Assembly: GCF_023634805.2 (NCBI RefSeq)
Contig: NZ_CP106881.1
Span: 2,524,001 to 2,588,000 of the forward strand
Reading direction: 5' to 3'
Source of the DNA: Comamonas endophytica
Lineage (GTDB): Bacteria; Pseudomonadota; Gammaproteobacteria; Burkholderiales; Burkholderiaceae_C
DNA: 64,000 bases
A program made the position numbers and the translations under genes. Positions 8,872 through 17,370 of the stretch are shown piece by piece. The notes beneath the pieces were generated by a model that made no database searches, had not been told where the DNA came from, and saw only the letters and a program-made list of their open reading frames with translations. Within the stretch, counting starts at the first letter, position 1; each line of letters starts with the position of its first letter.

Positions 8872-8950
8872 GTACCTTTGCCGTTCGGCCTCCGCTTGCC
8901 TGGCGGATTCATCCAAGGTTGGGCCAGTCAATGCTTTTGAGAATTGGCCG

Positions 8951-9056
8951 TTCATGGTTCGACAAGCTCACCACGAACGGTTTGAGCCCGTTCGTCCTGA
9001 GCTCACCAGGAATGGTTTAAAACCCGTTCGTCCTGAGCCTGTCGAAGGATGGACGG
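8951..9056. repeat. Dispersed palindromic repeat element, copy 1
   Basis: Contains TTCGACAAGCTCACCACGAA (8957-8976) followed by two reverse-oriented relatives beginning CCGTTCGTCCTGAGC (about 8988 and 9024), the last running through CTGTCGAAGGATGGACGG. The arms are complementary, so the element can fold. Related copies lie at 18271, 39771 and 50185. The rest of the 245-bp gap 8872-9116 shows no gene. Confidence 0.8.
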
Positions 9057-9116
9057 CCAGACCGAGGATGTGCATCTAGCCTTTGCCATCGTGCAGGCTT
9101 CCAACCGCATGCCAAC

Positions 9117-9551
9117 TCAATCCCGCGTCGCCCGTCTCTGCACACAAGCCACATACCCCTCACCATCCGGCGCCCGTCCCGCGCGCTGCGCTTCCCACAG
9201 CATCTGCCCCAGGCATTCCATCGCTTCATGGTGCGCATCCAGCAGCGATCCGCGCCGGCGCGTGAGCAGCTCGACGGCCTGGCGGATGCCGCGCGGCTGG
9301 TCGATGCTGCACTGCTCGCTGATCGACAGGTGCATCGACAGGTGCAGGAACGGATTGGTCTGGCCCGGCGGGTCGTCGTAATTGCGCGCCACGGCGGCGT
9401 CGGCATCGGCGAGGTCGGGAAAATATTCGGGATGCTCGGCGATCCAGAGGCTGGCCAGGGTCTCGATAGCCTCCATGGGTGCATTGGCAAGCATCTTGGC
9501 GCGCACCGCGCAGAAAAAGCGCCGGACGTCGGCTTGGGAAGGGTTGAACAT
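9117..9551 (-). CDS. DUF1841 family protein
   Basis: A 144-residue soluble protein matching the DUF1841 family of beta- and gammaproteobacteria as I recall it: an N-terminal FNPSQADVRRFF opening, a middle HPEYFPDLAD, and the signature PFLHLSMHLSISEQ followed by DQPRGI. Function is unknown. The frame stays open to 9731 but the FNPSQ start at 9551 matches the family N-terminus, so I use that ATG. It diverges from the LysE exporter gene at 9642, and its 3' end faces a repeat-bearing gap. Confidence 0.85.
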   Translation of the reverse strand: MFNPSQADVRRFFCAVRAKMLANAPMEAIETLASLWIAEHPEYFPDLADADAAVARNYDDPPGQTNPFLHLSMHLSISEQCSIDQPRGIRQAVELLTRRRGSLLDAHHEAMECLGQMLWEAQRAGRAPDGEGYVACVQRRATRD

Positions 9552-9641
9552 GATGGCGCGCAGCGTAGCACGCGTGCTTTCCAGCTGCGCGCACGGGCTT
9601 GGTCCGCCCCCTAGAATGGACGGTTTTTGCGCTGGCGCTTC

Positions 9642-10280
9642 ATGGACCTGCAGACCTGGTTGGCCTTCTTTCTTGCCGCATGGATCATCGCGGTGTCCCC
9701 GGGCTCGGGCGCCGTCCTGTCGATGAGCCATGGCCTGCGCTACGGGCTGCGCCAGGCCAGCCCGACGATCTGGGGGCTGCAGCTGGGCCTGCTGCTGGTG
9801 CTGGTCGTGGCCGGCGTGGGCGTGGGCTCGCTGCTGGCGGCATCAAGCTGGGCGTTCAATATCGTCAAGGTGGTGGGCGCGCTGTATCTGATCTACCTGG
9901 GCTGGTCGCAGTGGCGCTCGAGCACCGGCCCCCTGTCCGCGGACAACGTACCCGCTGCCGCGCTCAGCGTGCGCAGCCGGCTGCTGACGGGCTTCCTGAC
10001 CAACGCCACCAACCCCAAGGGCATCCTCTTCATGGTCGCCGTGCTGCCGCAGTTCATGGCGCCCGGCCGGCCGCTGGCGCCGCAGCTGCTGATCCTCGCG
10101 GTGACCATGCTGGCCATCGATGCCACGGTGATGCATGGCTATGCGGCCGGCGCCAGCGCGCTGCGCCGCCTGATGCGCAGCCCGCGCGCGCTGCGCCTGC
10201 AGAACCGCGTGTTCGGCGGCCTGCTGATGGCCGTGGGGGCAGGGTTGTTCTTCGTGCAGCGCAGCGTTCCAACCACGTGA
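9642..10280 (+). CDS. LysE family amino acid/metabolite exporter
   Basis: A 212-residue inner-membrane protein of the LysE/RhtB superfamily, exporters of amino acids and related metabolites. Family marks are the SPGSGAVLSMSHGLRYGLRQ motif after the first helix (residues about 19-38), the region FLTNATNPKGILFMVAVLPQF, and about six hydrophobic segments. The ATG at 9642 starts the first membrane helix directly (MDLQTWLAFFLAAWII). The substrate cannot be assigned. It stands alone, 90 bp from the divergent DUF1841 gene and 62 bp before the MaoC gene. Confidence 0.92.
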   Translation: MDLQTWLAFFLAAWIIAVSPGSGAVLSMSHGLRYGLRQASPTIWGLQLGLLLVLVVAGVGVGSLLAASSWAFNIVKVVGALYLIYLGWSQWRSSTGPLSADNVPAAALSVRSRLLTGFLTNATNPKGILFMVAVLPQFMAPGRPLAPQLLILAVTMLAIDATVMHGYAAGASALRRLMRSPRALRLQNRVFGGLLMAVGAGLFFVQRSVPTT

Positions 10281-10342
10281 GCCGTGCCGGCTTGTCGCCT
10301 GCCAGACATCGGCGCGCGGCCGAGCCCACTACAGTGGGCCGC

Positions 10343-10807
10343 ATGCGTACCTTCAGCTCCTACTCCGAAGCGCTGTCCTGCGTGGGCCAGGAAGTGGCGG
10401 TGACCGACTGGATCACCATCACCCAGCAGCAGATCCAGCTCTTTGCCGATGCCACCGGCGACCAGCAGTGGATCCATGTCGATGCCGAGCGCGCGGCCTC
10501 GGGCCCCTTCGGCACGCCGATCGCGCATGGCTTTCTCACGCTGTCGCTGCTGCCGCAGTTCTTCGACGGCGCATTTGCCTTTGCCGGCGCGCGCCTGGGC
10601 GTGAACTATGGCCTGAACCGCGTGCGCTTTCCCGCGCCCGTGCCCGTGGGAAGCCGCCTGCGCGCGCGCATGACGCTGCAGCAGGCCGAGCGCATCGAGC
10701 CCGACGGGCTGCAGATGGCCTGGGCCGTGACCATCGAACGCGAAGGCAGCGAGCGGCCGGTCTGCGTCGCCGAATCCCTTATTCAAAGTTACGGCGCGCC
10801 CCATTGA
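10343..10807 (+). CDS. MaoC family (R)-specific enoyl-CoA hydratase/dehydratase
   Basis: A 154-residue hot-dog-fold protein of the MaoC-like dehydratase family. The active-site motif is visible as DATGDQQWIHVDAERA (around residues 37-52), with the Asp/His pair used for hydration of trans-2-enoyl-CoA, then the GPFGTPIAHGFLTLSLLP stretch typical of this family. Such enzymes supply (R)-3-hydroxyacyl-CoA, for example for polyhydroxyalkanoate synthesis, or act in degradative beta-oxidation; which applies here is unknown. It converges with trmL, with only 10 bp between the two stop codons. Confidence 0.9.
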   Translation: MRTFSSYSEALSCVGQEVAVTDWITITQQQIQLFADATGDQQWIHVDAERAASGPFGTPIAHGFLTLSLLPQFFDGAFAFAGARLGVNYGLNRVRFPAPVPVGSRLRARMTLQQAERIEPDGLQMAWAVTIEREGSERPVCVAESLIQSYGAPH

Positions 10808-10817
10808 CTCCAGCGAC

Positions 10818-11294
10818 CTAATCGGTTTTTGCGCCGCTGAAGCCCAGTTGGCGCCACGCCTCGAAGACGCTGACCGCCACAGCGTTCGACAGATTGAGGC
10901 TGCGCTGCCCGGGCAGCATCGGCAGGCGCAGGCGCTGGCCCGGGGGGAAGCTCTCGCGCAGCGCCACCGGCAGGCCGCGGGTTTCCGAGCCGAAGATCAG
11001 CCAGTCGCCAGCCTCGAACTTGGTGGCATGCAGCGGGCTGCTGGCGTGGGACGTCATGGCGAACATGCGGTCCGGGTCGGGCTGCTCGTCGCGCAGGAAA
11101 GCGGTCCAGCCCGCATGCCGCTTGACTTCGGTGTATTCGTGATAGTCCAGGCCCGCGCGGCGCATCAGGCGGTCCTCCATGGAAAAGCCCAGCGGCTCCA
11201 CCAGGTGCAGCGTGCACCCGGTGTTGGCGGCAAGCCGGATGACGTTGCCCGTATTCGGAGGGATTTCAGGCTCTACCAGAACGATATGGAACAT
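10818..11294 (-). CDS. trmL: tRNA (cytidine(34)-2'-O)-methyltransferase TrmL
   Basis: A 158-residue SPOUT-class methyltransferase that 2'-O-methylates the wobble base of certain tRNA-Leu species. The N-terminus MFHIVLVEPEIPPNTGNVIR is the TrmL signature, and the knot region appears as FGSETRGLP and LPMLPGQRSLNLSNAVAV. The ATG at 11294 matches the family start. The upstream comF stop is 4 bp away, so comF and trmL form a short leftward operon. Confidence 0.95.
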   Translation of the reverse strand: MFHIVLVEPEIPPNTGNVIRLAANTGCTLHLVEPLGFSMEDRLMRRAGLDYHEYTEVKRHAGWTAFLRDEQPDPDRMFAMTSHASSPLHATKFEAGDWLIFGSETRGLPVALRESFPPGQRLRLPMLPGQRSLNLSNAVAVSVFEAWRQLGFSGAKTD

Positions 11295-11298
11295 GTCG

Positions 11299-12042
11299 CT
11301 ATTGTCGGGGCGCACGCGGCGTGCGCGCAACCACAATGGCACAAATATGACGCGCGCCCGCATGGCGCAGCGCCTGCGCGGCGGCGTCCAGCGTCGCGCC
11401 GGTGGTCATGATGTCGTCGACCAGCACCACGCGCCGGCCCGCGATGCCGCCCACGCGCTCGGGCGGCACCTTGAACACACCGCGCAGGTTGTGCAGGCGC
11501 TCGCTGCGCGTCAGCCGGCTTTGCGCCGGCGTGTCGCGTGTGCGCAGCAGCAACCCGCGCGCGCAGGGGGGCGACTGTGGCAGACGCGCCAGCGCCTGGG
11601 CCAGCAGCGCCGCCTGGTTGAAGCCGCGTTCGCGCAGGCGTTCGCGCGACAGCGGCACCGGCACGATCAGCGCGGCCGAGGCCAGCGCGGACAGCGCGCC
11701 CGGGCAGCGCGCCAGCAGTTGCGCCAGGGCCCGCGCGGCGCCCGGATCGGAATGGAACTTCAATTGCGTGAGCAGCGTCGACCAGGGATAGCCATAATCC
11801 ACCGCGGCCCAGGCCGCGTCGAAAGCCGGCGGCGTGCGCAGGCAGGCGCCGCATTCGGGCGCGCCGCCCGCCAGCGGCAGCGCGCAGCGCCGGCAGCGCG
11901 GCTGCGTGCCGGCCCAGCGCGCCAGGCAGTCGCCGCACACGCGCTGCATGGGCCAGCGCCCGCAGATGCCGCATTCGCTGGGCAGCGCCTGGCACAGCCG
12001 GGCCCAGCCTTGCAGCAGCCAGGGAGCGGGGCGCAAAAACAT
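11299..12042 (-). CDS. ComF family protein (phosphoribosyltransferase-like)
   Basis: A 247-residue ComF/GntX-type protein. The N-terminal zinc finger is visible as repeated CxxC pairs (CGIC at 24-27, CGDC at 36-39, CRRC at 50-53, CGAC at 64-67). The C-terminal PRTase-like domain carries the PRPP-binding motif VVLVDDIMTTGAT (about 205-217). ComF is required for DNA uptake in naturally competent species, probably in handling incoming single-stranded DNA; GntX relatives serve other roles. It precedes trmL by 4 bp and diverges from the BioC-like gene at 12163. Confidence 0.92.
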   Translation of the reverse strand: MFLRPAPWLLQGWARLCQALPSECGICGRWPMQRVCGDCLARWAGTQPRCRRCALPLAGGAPECGACLRTPPAFDAAWAAVDYGYPWSTLLTQLKFHSDPGAARALAQLLARCPGALSALASAALIVPVPLSRERLRERGFNQAALLAQALARLPQSPPCARGLLLRTRDTPAQSRLTRSERLHNLRGVFKVPPERVGGIAGRRVVLVDDIMTTGATLDAAAQALRHAGARHICAIVVARTPRAPRQ

Positions 12043-12162
12043 GGCCAGCACTATAGGTCGGGCGCCGCGCGCGCGGCGCGTTTTCTCGCGCTGTGGCCCA
12101 ATGGCGGCAGGGGCATGCCGCCCCGCGCAATATTCCGTTCGTCGTCCGCCCTGGTTGTCCGT

Positions 12163-13071
12163 ATGCCCGATCTGCTTCCTCCCACCATCGATCCCGTTGC
12201 CGCCGAACGCTGGCGCCAGGCCGCGCCGCCGCTGTCGCCCTGGCTGCACGAGGAGATCGCGCGGCGCATGGAGCAGCGGCTGGAGTGGATCGTGCAGGCG
12301 CCCAAGCGCTGGTGCCACTGGGAGCCGGTGCGCGGCGGGCTGCAGGCCCACGGGCTGCTGGCCGCGCGCTATCCCCAGGCCGGCGTGCAGGTGCATGAAG
12401 GCGTGGCGCGGCGCGCGGCCGTGGCGCGCGAGCAGCTGGGCCAGCGCTGGTGGCAGCCGGCGCGCTGGCTGGGCGGCGCGGCGCAGTTCGGCCCGCCGCA
12501 GCCCGGCAGCGTCGACATGCTCTGGGCCAACATGGCGCTGCATACCGCGGCCGATCCGCAGCAGCTGATCGGCCAGTGGCACCAGGCGCTGGCCGTCGAC
12601 GGCTATGTGATGTTCTCGTGCCTCGGGCCCGACACCCTGCGCGAGCTGCACGCGCTCTATGCCGAGCTCGGCTGGCCCGTGCCCGGGCATGCGTTCACCG
12701 ACATGCACGACTGGGGCGACATGCTGGTGCAGGCCGGGTTCTCCGAGCCGGTCATGGACATGGAGCACATCACGCTGACCTTTGCCACGCCCGAGCGCCT
12801 GCTGCAGGAACTGCGCGAGCTCGGCTGCAACCTGCATCCGGCGCGCTTTCCAGCCCTGCGCGGGCGCCAGTGGCGCCGCCAGCTCGAGGAGGCGTTGCGG
12901 CAGCGCCTGGCATCGCCCGCGCACGGAGGTCAGTTGGCGCTGACTTTCGAGATCGTCTACGGCCATGCCTACAAGCCCGCCCCGCGGCTGCGCGTGAGCG
13001 AGAGCAGCGCGGTCTCGCTGCAAGACATGCGCACGATGCTCAAGGGTGGGCGCAACCCGGGTTTGCGCTAG
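12163..13071 (+). CDS. BioC-like (malonyl-ACP) methyltransferase family protein
   Basis: A 302-residue protein related to BioC, which methylates malonyl-ACP at the start of biotin synthesis. Conserved features of the beta-proteobacterial form are the N-terminal helical region ending EWIVQAPKRWCHWEP, the SVDMLWANMALHTAADP strand 4 segment, and VDGYVMFSCLGPDTLRELH. The usual glycine-rich SAM loop (DxGxGxG) is not seen; the equivalent position reads WEPVRGGLQAH. SAM binding is therefore uncertain and the protein could be a diverged paralogue. It is not beside other bio genes. It diverges from comF, with a 120-bp gap. Confidence 0.75.
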   Translation: MPDLLPPTIDPVAAERWRQAAPPLSPWLHEEIARRMEQRLEWIVQAPKRWCHWEPVRGGLQAHGLLAARYPQAGVQVHEGVARRAAVAREQLGQRWWQPARWLGGAAQFGPPQPGSVDMLWANMALHTAADPQQLIGQWHQALAVDGYVMFSCLGPDTLRELHALYAELGWPVPGHAFTDMHDWGDMLVQAGFSEPVMDMEHITLTFATPERLLQELRELGCNLHPARFPALRGRQWRRQLEEALRQRLASPAHGGQLALTFEIVYGHAYKPAPRLRVSESSAVSLQDMRTMLKGGRNPGLR

Positions 13072-13513
13072 TCCGAATCGCGTTTTCCGCCCATCGCTTT
13101 GGCCGCTGGCCGACATACAATTTTTGCTATGGCACATAAGCGTGGGTCCCGCGCGCGCAACTTGCGCGCGGGTCCGCGCCAAAGCACTTTCCCTGCGGTC
13201 CTCACTTCAAGGCAGGGAAGGACCCTCGGCGTTGCCGCCACGATGGGAGAAGAAAATTGGTGTTTCGCTTTGCCACGGGATCGGGCCAGCGGGTCGCTGG
13301 GCGACCGGCCCGCGCATGCAATGGTTATCGTCTGAAACGGTGCACTCCCGTTGCCGCCTCGGCAGCGCGGTGGCGGCGCGACCGGTCTTTTTTGGCACCG
13401 GCCTGCAGCGTGCCGTATTTCCCTTTTCTGAACGCCTGCCTTCCTGGCCGGGCTGGCGCTGCGCGCGGCACGCGCCCATTGGACAACCAGAGGCTTAGAT
13501 CCAAGTGAGAAAC
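13072..13513 (+). other. 442-bp leader region upstream of the oxidase operon with strong hairpins
   Basis: No convincing gene. Two strong inverted repeats are visible: a perfect 9-bp stem (13148-13156 with 13164-13172, 7-nt loop), and a two-part stem, CGGGCC/GGCCCG outside (13282-13287, 13307-13312) and GGTCGC/GCGACC inside (13292-13297, 13301-13306), with a TGG loop. A TACAAT (13116-13121) could be a -10 box, which would make a long structured leader for coxB. Function unknown. Confidence 0.5.
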
Positions 13514-14683
13514 ATGAAAAGCATTTCCTCCAGGCTGAAGGCATTCGTGGCGATGGCGGGCAGCGGCATGGCGGCCGCGGTCCATGCGGTCCAGGATCTG
13601 CCGGGCGGGCCGGCCGTGAACCAGCTCAACCTGCCCCTGGGCGTCACGCGCATCGCGCAGGAGCAGCACTTCCTGCACTGGATGATGCTGGTCATCTGCA
13701 CGCTGATCTTCGTCGGCGTGTTCGGGGTCATGTTCTATTCGATCTGGAAGCACCGCAAGTCGCGCGGCGCCAAGGCCGCGAACTTCCACGAGTCGGTCAC
13801 CATCGAAGTCGCCTGGACCGTGGTGCCCTTCCTGATCGTCATCGCCATCGCGCTGCCGGCCACCAAGGTGCTGGTGGCGCAGAAGGACACCACCAACGCC
13901 GACCTGACCATCAAGGTCACGGGCTACCAGTGGAAATGGGGCTACGACTACCTCAACGGCGAGGGCGAGGGCCTGGGTTTCATCTCCACGCTCGACAGCA
14001 GCCACCGCGCGATGTCCGACAGCGGCAACGTGACCAATGCCCCGGCCGACTACCTGTTCAAGGTCGACCAGCCGATGGTCGTGCCGGTCGGCAAGAAGGT
14101 GCGCGTCATCACTACCGCCAACGACGTGATCCACTCCTTCATGGTGCCGGCCTTCGGCATCAAGCAAGATGCCATTCCGGGCTTCGTGCGCGACACCTGG
14201 TTCCGTGCCGAGAAGGCCGGCGACTACTACGGCCAGTGCGCCGAGCTGTGCGGCAAGGAGCATGCGTACATGCCGATCCACGTGAAGGTGGTCGAGCCCG
14301 AGCAATACACGCAGTGGGTCGATGAACAGCGCAAGGCGGCTGCCGCCAAGCTCGACGATCCTGCCAAGGTCTGGGAGCTCGCGCCGCTGCAGGCGCGCGG
14401 CGAGAAGGTGTACGCAGCCAATTGCGCGGCCTGCCATCAGGCCAACGGCAAGGGCGCCGGGCCCATCAAGCCGCTCGACGGCTCGGCCGTGGTGCTCAAC
14501 ACCGATCACACGCCGCAGATCCAGATCCTGCTGCACGGCGCGGCCAACGGCGCGATGCCCTCGTGGAAGCAGCTGAGCGACACCGACCTCGCCGCCGTCG
14601 CCACCTTCACCAAGAACGCCTGGTCGAACCAGACCGGCCAGCTGGTGCAGCCTTCCGAAATCGTCGCCGAGCGCGGCAAGTGA
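13514..14683 (+). CDS. coxB: Cytochrome c oxidase subunit II with C-terminal cytochrome c domain
   Basis: A 389-residue subunit II that accepts electrons from periplasmic cytochrome c at CuA. It has an N-terminal signal/leader, two membrane helices (about 55-77 and 99-118), then the cupredoxin domain with CuA ligands H207, C242, E244, C246, H250 and M253 in [17 protein letters not shown] fused class I heme domain follows (CAACH, 304-308), as in caa3-type oxidases. The ATG at 13514 is used; a GTG three codons earlier is possible. It opens the oxidase operon; coxA starts 29 bp later. Confidence 0.96.
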   Translation: MKSISSRLKAFVAMAGSGMAAAVHAVQDLPGGPAVNQLNLPLGVTRIAQEQHFLHWMMLVICTLIFVGVFGVMFYSIWKHRKSRGAKAANFHESVTIEVAWTVVPFLIVIAIALPATKVLVAQKDTTNADLTIKVTGYQWKWGYDYLNGEGEGLGFISTLDSSHRAMSDSGNVTNAPADYLFKVDQPMVVPVGKKVRVITTANDVIHSFMVPAFGIKQDAIPGFVRDTWFRAEKAGDYYGQCAELCGKEHAYMPIHVKVVEPEQYTQWVDEQRKAAAAKLDDPAKVWELAPLQARGEKVYAANCAACHQANGKGAGPIKPLDGSAVVLNTDHTPQIQILLHGAANGAMPSWKQLSDTDLAAVATFTKNAWSNQTGQLVQPSEIVAERGK

Positions 14684-14712
14684 GCCGGCCCCAACGTACC
14701 GAGGAACCGAAG

Positions 14713-16365
14713 ATGAGCGCAGTTATCGACAATCACGGGCCGGTGGCGGGACATCCGGACCACGCGGGCCACGACGGGCATCACGACCACCACCATGCGC
14801 TGCCCACCGGCTGGCGCCGCTGGCTCTACGCCACCAACCACAAGGACATCGGCACGCTCTATCTGCTGTTTGCCTTCACCATGCTGATGGTGGGGGGCAT
14901 GCTGGCGCTGCTGATCCGCGCCGAGCTGTTCCAGCCCGGCCTGCAGCTGGTGAACCCCGAACTGTTCAACCAGCTGACCACGATGCACGGGCTGATCATG
15001 GTGTTCGGCGCGATCATGCCGGCCTTCGTCGGCTTCGCGAACTGGATGATCCCGCTGCAGATCGGCGCCTCCGACATGGCATTCGCGCGCATGAACAACT
15101 TCAGCTTCTGGCTGATGGTGCCGGCCGGCGCGATGCTGATCGGCTCCTTCTTCATGCCCGGCGGCGCGCCCGCGGCCGGCTGGACGCTGTATGCGCCGCT
15201 GACGCTGCAGATGGGCCCGTCCATGGACACCAGCATCTTCGCCATGCACGTGCTCGGCGCCTCGTCCATCATGGGCGCGATCAACATCATCGTCACCATC
15301 CTCAACATGCGCGCGCCCGGCATGACGCTGATGAAGATGCCGATGTTCGCCTGGACCTGGCTGATCACCGCCTACCTGCTGATCGCCGTCATGCCGGTGC
15401 TTGCCGGCGCGATCACCATGACGCTGACGGACCGCCACTTCGGCACCAGCTTCTTCAACCCCGCGGGCGGCGGCGACCCGGTCATGTACCAGCACATCTT
15501 CTGGTTCTTCGGCCATCCCGAGGTCTATATCATGATCCTGCCGGCCTTCGGCATCATCAGCCAGATCGTGCCGGCCTTCGCGCGCAAGCGGCTGTTCGGC
15601 TATGCGTCGATGGTCTATGCCACCGCTTCCATCGCCATCCTGTCGTTCATCGTCTGGGCGCATCACATGTTCACCACCGGCATGCCGGTCACGGGCCAGC
15701 TGTTCTTCATGTATGCGACCATGCTGATCTCGGTGCCCACGGCGGTGAAGGTGTTCAACTGGACGGCCACCATGTGGCGCGGCTCGATGACCTTCGAGAC
15801 CCCGATGCTGTTTGCCGTGGGCTTCATCTTCGTATTCACGATGGGCGGCTTCACCGGCCTGATCCTGGCCATGGCGCCGATCGACATCCAGCTGCAGGAC
15901 ACCTATTACGTCGTGGCCCACTTCCACTACGTGCTGGTCGCGGGCTCGCTGTTCTCGATGTTTGCCGCCTACTACTACTGGTCGCCGAAGTGGACCGGTG
16001 TCATGTATTCCGAAACCCGCGGCCGCATCCATTTCTGGGGCTCGCTGATCACCTTCAACATCACCTTCTTCCCGATGCACTTCCTGGGCCTGGCCGGCAT
16101 GCCGCGCCGCTACGCCGACTACCCGATGCAGTTTGCCGACTTCAACATGGTGGCCTCGATCGGCGCCTTCGGCTTCGGCCTGATGCAGGTGTATTTCTTC
16201 CTCTTCGTGGTGGTGCCCGCGATGCGCGGCCAGGGCGTGCCCGCGCCGCAGCGCCCCTGGGAAGCGGCCGAGGGGCTGGAGTGGGAGGTGCCTTCGCCGG
16301 CGCCCTTCCATACCTTCGAGACCCCGCCCAAGCTCGACTCCACGGCCACCCGCGTGGTTGGCTGA
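14713..16365 (+). CDS. coxA: Cytochrome c oxidase subunit I
   Basis: A 550-residue heme-copper oxidase subunit I holding heme a and the heme a3-CuB centre. About twelve membrane helices are visible, with the CuB ligand motifs [19 protein letters not shown] (His and the cross-linked Tyr), [10 protein letters not shown] (two His) and the heme ligand pair in [13 protein letters not shown]. The K- and D-channel residues look conserved, for example the NxxxxxN-type region after the HPEVY motif's upstream helices. The N-terminus is His-rich ([16 protein letters not shown], residues about 16-31), possibly metal-binding. This is an A-type oxidase expecting heme A, yet its heme A synthesis genes are missing downstream. 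Confidence 0.97.
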   Translation: MSAVIDNHGPVAGHPDHAGHDGHHDHHHALPTGWRRWLYATNHKDIGTLYLLFAFTMLMVGGMLALLIRAELFQPGLQLVNPELFNQLTTMHGLIMVFGAIMPAFVGFANWMIPLQIGASDMAFARMNNFSFWLMVPAGAMLIGSFFMPGGAPAAGWTLYAPLTLQMGPSMDTSIFAMHVLGASSIMGAINIIVTILNMRAPGMTLMKMPMFAWTWLITAYLLIAVMPVLAGAITMTLTDRHFGTSFFNPAGGGDPVMYQHIFWFFGHPEVYIMILPAFGIISQIVPAFARKRLFGYASMVYATASIAILSFIVWAHHMFTTGMPVTGQLFFMYATMLISVPTAVKVFNWTATMWRGSMTFETPMLFAVGFIFVFTMGGFTGLILAMAPIDIQLQDTYYVVAHFHYVLVAGSLFSMFAAYYYWSPKWTGVMYSETRGRIHFWGSLITFNITFFPMHFLGLAGMPRRYADYPMQFADFNMVASIGAFGFGLMQVYFFLFVVVPAMRGQGVPAPQRPWEAAEGLEWEVPSPAPFHTFETPPKLDSTATRVVG

Positions 16366-16376
16366 GAAAGCCCGCA

Positions 16377-16490
16377 ATGACGCCCGAACAACGCAAGAAG
16401 AACCTGCGCCTGGCATTGATCCTGGCCTCGATTGCCGCCGTCTTCCTGGCGGGCTTCGTGGCCAAGATGCTGTGGCTGGGTGCGCAGTAG
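16377..16490 (+). CDS. Cytochrome oxidase small assembly protein, 37 residues
   Basis: A tiny single-helix membrane protein: a basic start (MTPEQRKKNLRLA) then one hydrophobic helix, residues about 13-33, ending WLGAQ. Small proteins of this form sit between coxA and ctaG in many beta-proteobacterial oxidase operons and are annotated as small assembly proteins. Spacing is tight, 11 bp after coxA and 10 bp before ctaG. Function is inferred from position only. Confidence 0.8.
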   Translation: MTPEQRKKNLRLALILASIAAVFLAGFVAKMLWLGAQ

Positions 16491-16500
16491 AAGGGCCGCC

Positions 16501-17127
16501 ATGGGACTGCGCCAGGAAAACCTGAAGATGGTCGGCAAACTGGCCGTGATCGCGGTCGGCATGTTTGCCTTCGGCTATGCGCTGATCCCGATCTACAGGC
16601 ATGTCTGCGAGGCGCTGGGCATCAACATCCTGGCGATCTCCGAGCGCCAGGTGCCGGGCAACGGCCAGGCAGGGCCGAACGTGAAGCTGCCGGCCAACAC
16701 CCAGGTCGACACGAGCCGCACCATCACCGTCGAGTTCGACGCCAACGCGCGCGGGCCCTGGCATTTCGCGCCGCGCCAGCGCTCGGTCAAGGTGCGCCCG
16801 GGCGAGCTCACGGTGGTCGAGTACGAATTCCAGAACGTGCAGAACCGGCGCATGGCGGCGCAGGCCATCCCCAGCTACGCGCCGCACCAGGCGGCCGCGC
16901 ACTTCACCAAGCTCGAGTGCTTCTGCTTCAGCCAATACACGCTCGATCCGGGCGAGAAGAAGGAATGGCCCGTGGCTTTCGTGATCGACCCGCGCATCCC
17001 GAAGGACGTGCACACCATCACGCTGTCGTACACCTTCTTCGAGGTCGGCGGCAAGACTCCGCCGGCGCCGGCGTCGGCGCGCCAGGCGCAGCTGCCCGTG
17101 CCGCCGGCCAGGGAGCAGGCGTCATGA
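16501..17127 (+). CDS. ctaG: Cytochrome c oxidase assembly protein CtaG/Cox11
   Basis: A 208-residue copper chaperone that inserts CuB into subunit I. It has one N-terminal membrane helix (about residues 11-31) and a periplasmic immunoglobulin-like domain containing the copper-binding CFCF motif (C140, C142) in KLECFCFSQYTL, the defining Cox11 mark, plus the downstream FVIDPRIPKDV stretch. The N-terminal Cys36 after the helix is also conserved in the family. It overlaps the DUF2970 gene start by 4 bases. Confidence 0.96.
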   Translation: MGLRQENLKMVGKLAVIAVGMFAFGYALIPIYRHVCEALGINILAISERQVPGNGQAGPNVKLPANTQVDTSRTITVEFDANARGPWHFAPRQRSVKVRPGELTVVEYEFQNVQNRRMAAQAIPSYAPHQAAAHFTKLECFCFSQYTLDPGEKKEWPVAFVIDPRIPKDVHTITLSYTFFEVGGKTPPAPASARQAQLPVPPAREQAS

Positions 17128-17327
17128 CGGAGCACGAGGCACCCAAGAAGGGCGGACGGCTGCGCACGGCGCGCGCCGTCGGCTGGGCGATGCTGGGCGT
17201 GCGCAAGGGCAGTGATTATCAGAAGGATGTGGAGAGCATCACCCCGCTGCAGGTGGTGGTGGGGGGGCTGGTGGCCGTGGTCGCGCTGGTCGCGGGCCTG
17301 ATCTTGATCGTGAACTGGATCGTCTGA
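17124..17327 (+). CDS. DUF2970 domain membrane protein
   Basis: A 67-residue protein with a basic, soluble N-terminus containing ARAVGWAMLGVRKGSDYQKD, the DUF2970 core, and one C-terminal membrane helix (about 43-66). DUF2970 proteins recur between ctaG and coxC in beta-proteobacterial oxidase operons and are presumed to help assembly, without direct evidence that I know of. The start overlaps the ctaG stop (ATGA), so translation is coupled; coxC begins 43 bp downstream. Confidence 0.87.
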   Translation: MTEHEAPKKGGRLRTARAVGWAMLGVRKGSDYQKDVESITPLQVVVGGLVAVVALVAGLILIVNWIV

Positions 17328-17370
17328 GCCGCAGGGCGGCGGGCGCATGCAAGGACCTTAGGAGCTGGAT

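Noticed and set aside
9017..9116. Extension of coding sequence into the gap after the DUF1841 gene
   Set aside because: The extra residues translate the dispersed repeat (RLRTNG type), a common false extension.
12053..12090. GC-rich palindrome between comF and the BioC-like gene
   Set aside because: Simple CG alternation common at this GC content; it lies between divergent starts where no terminator is expected.
13257..13508. An 83-codon frame in the coxB leader
   Set aside because: Basic, low-complexity translation with no hydrophobic segment or domain; it overlaps strong hairpins and lacks a ribosome site.
14506..17013. An 835-codon minus-strand frame through the oxidase genes
   Set aside because: Antisense shadow of coxA and ctaG, His/Asp/Arg-rich, no recognisable domain.
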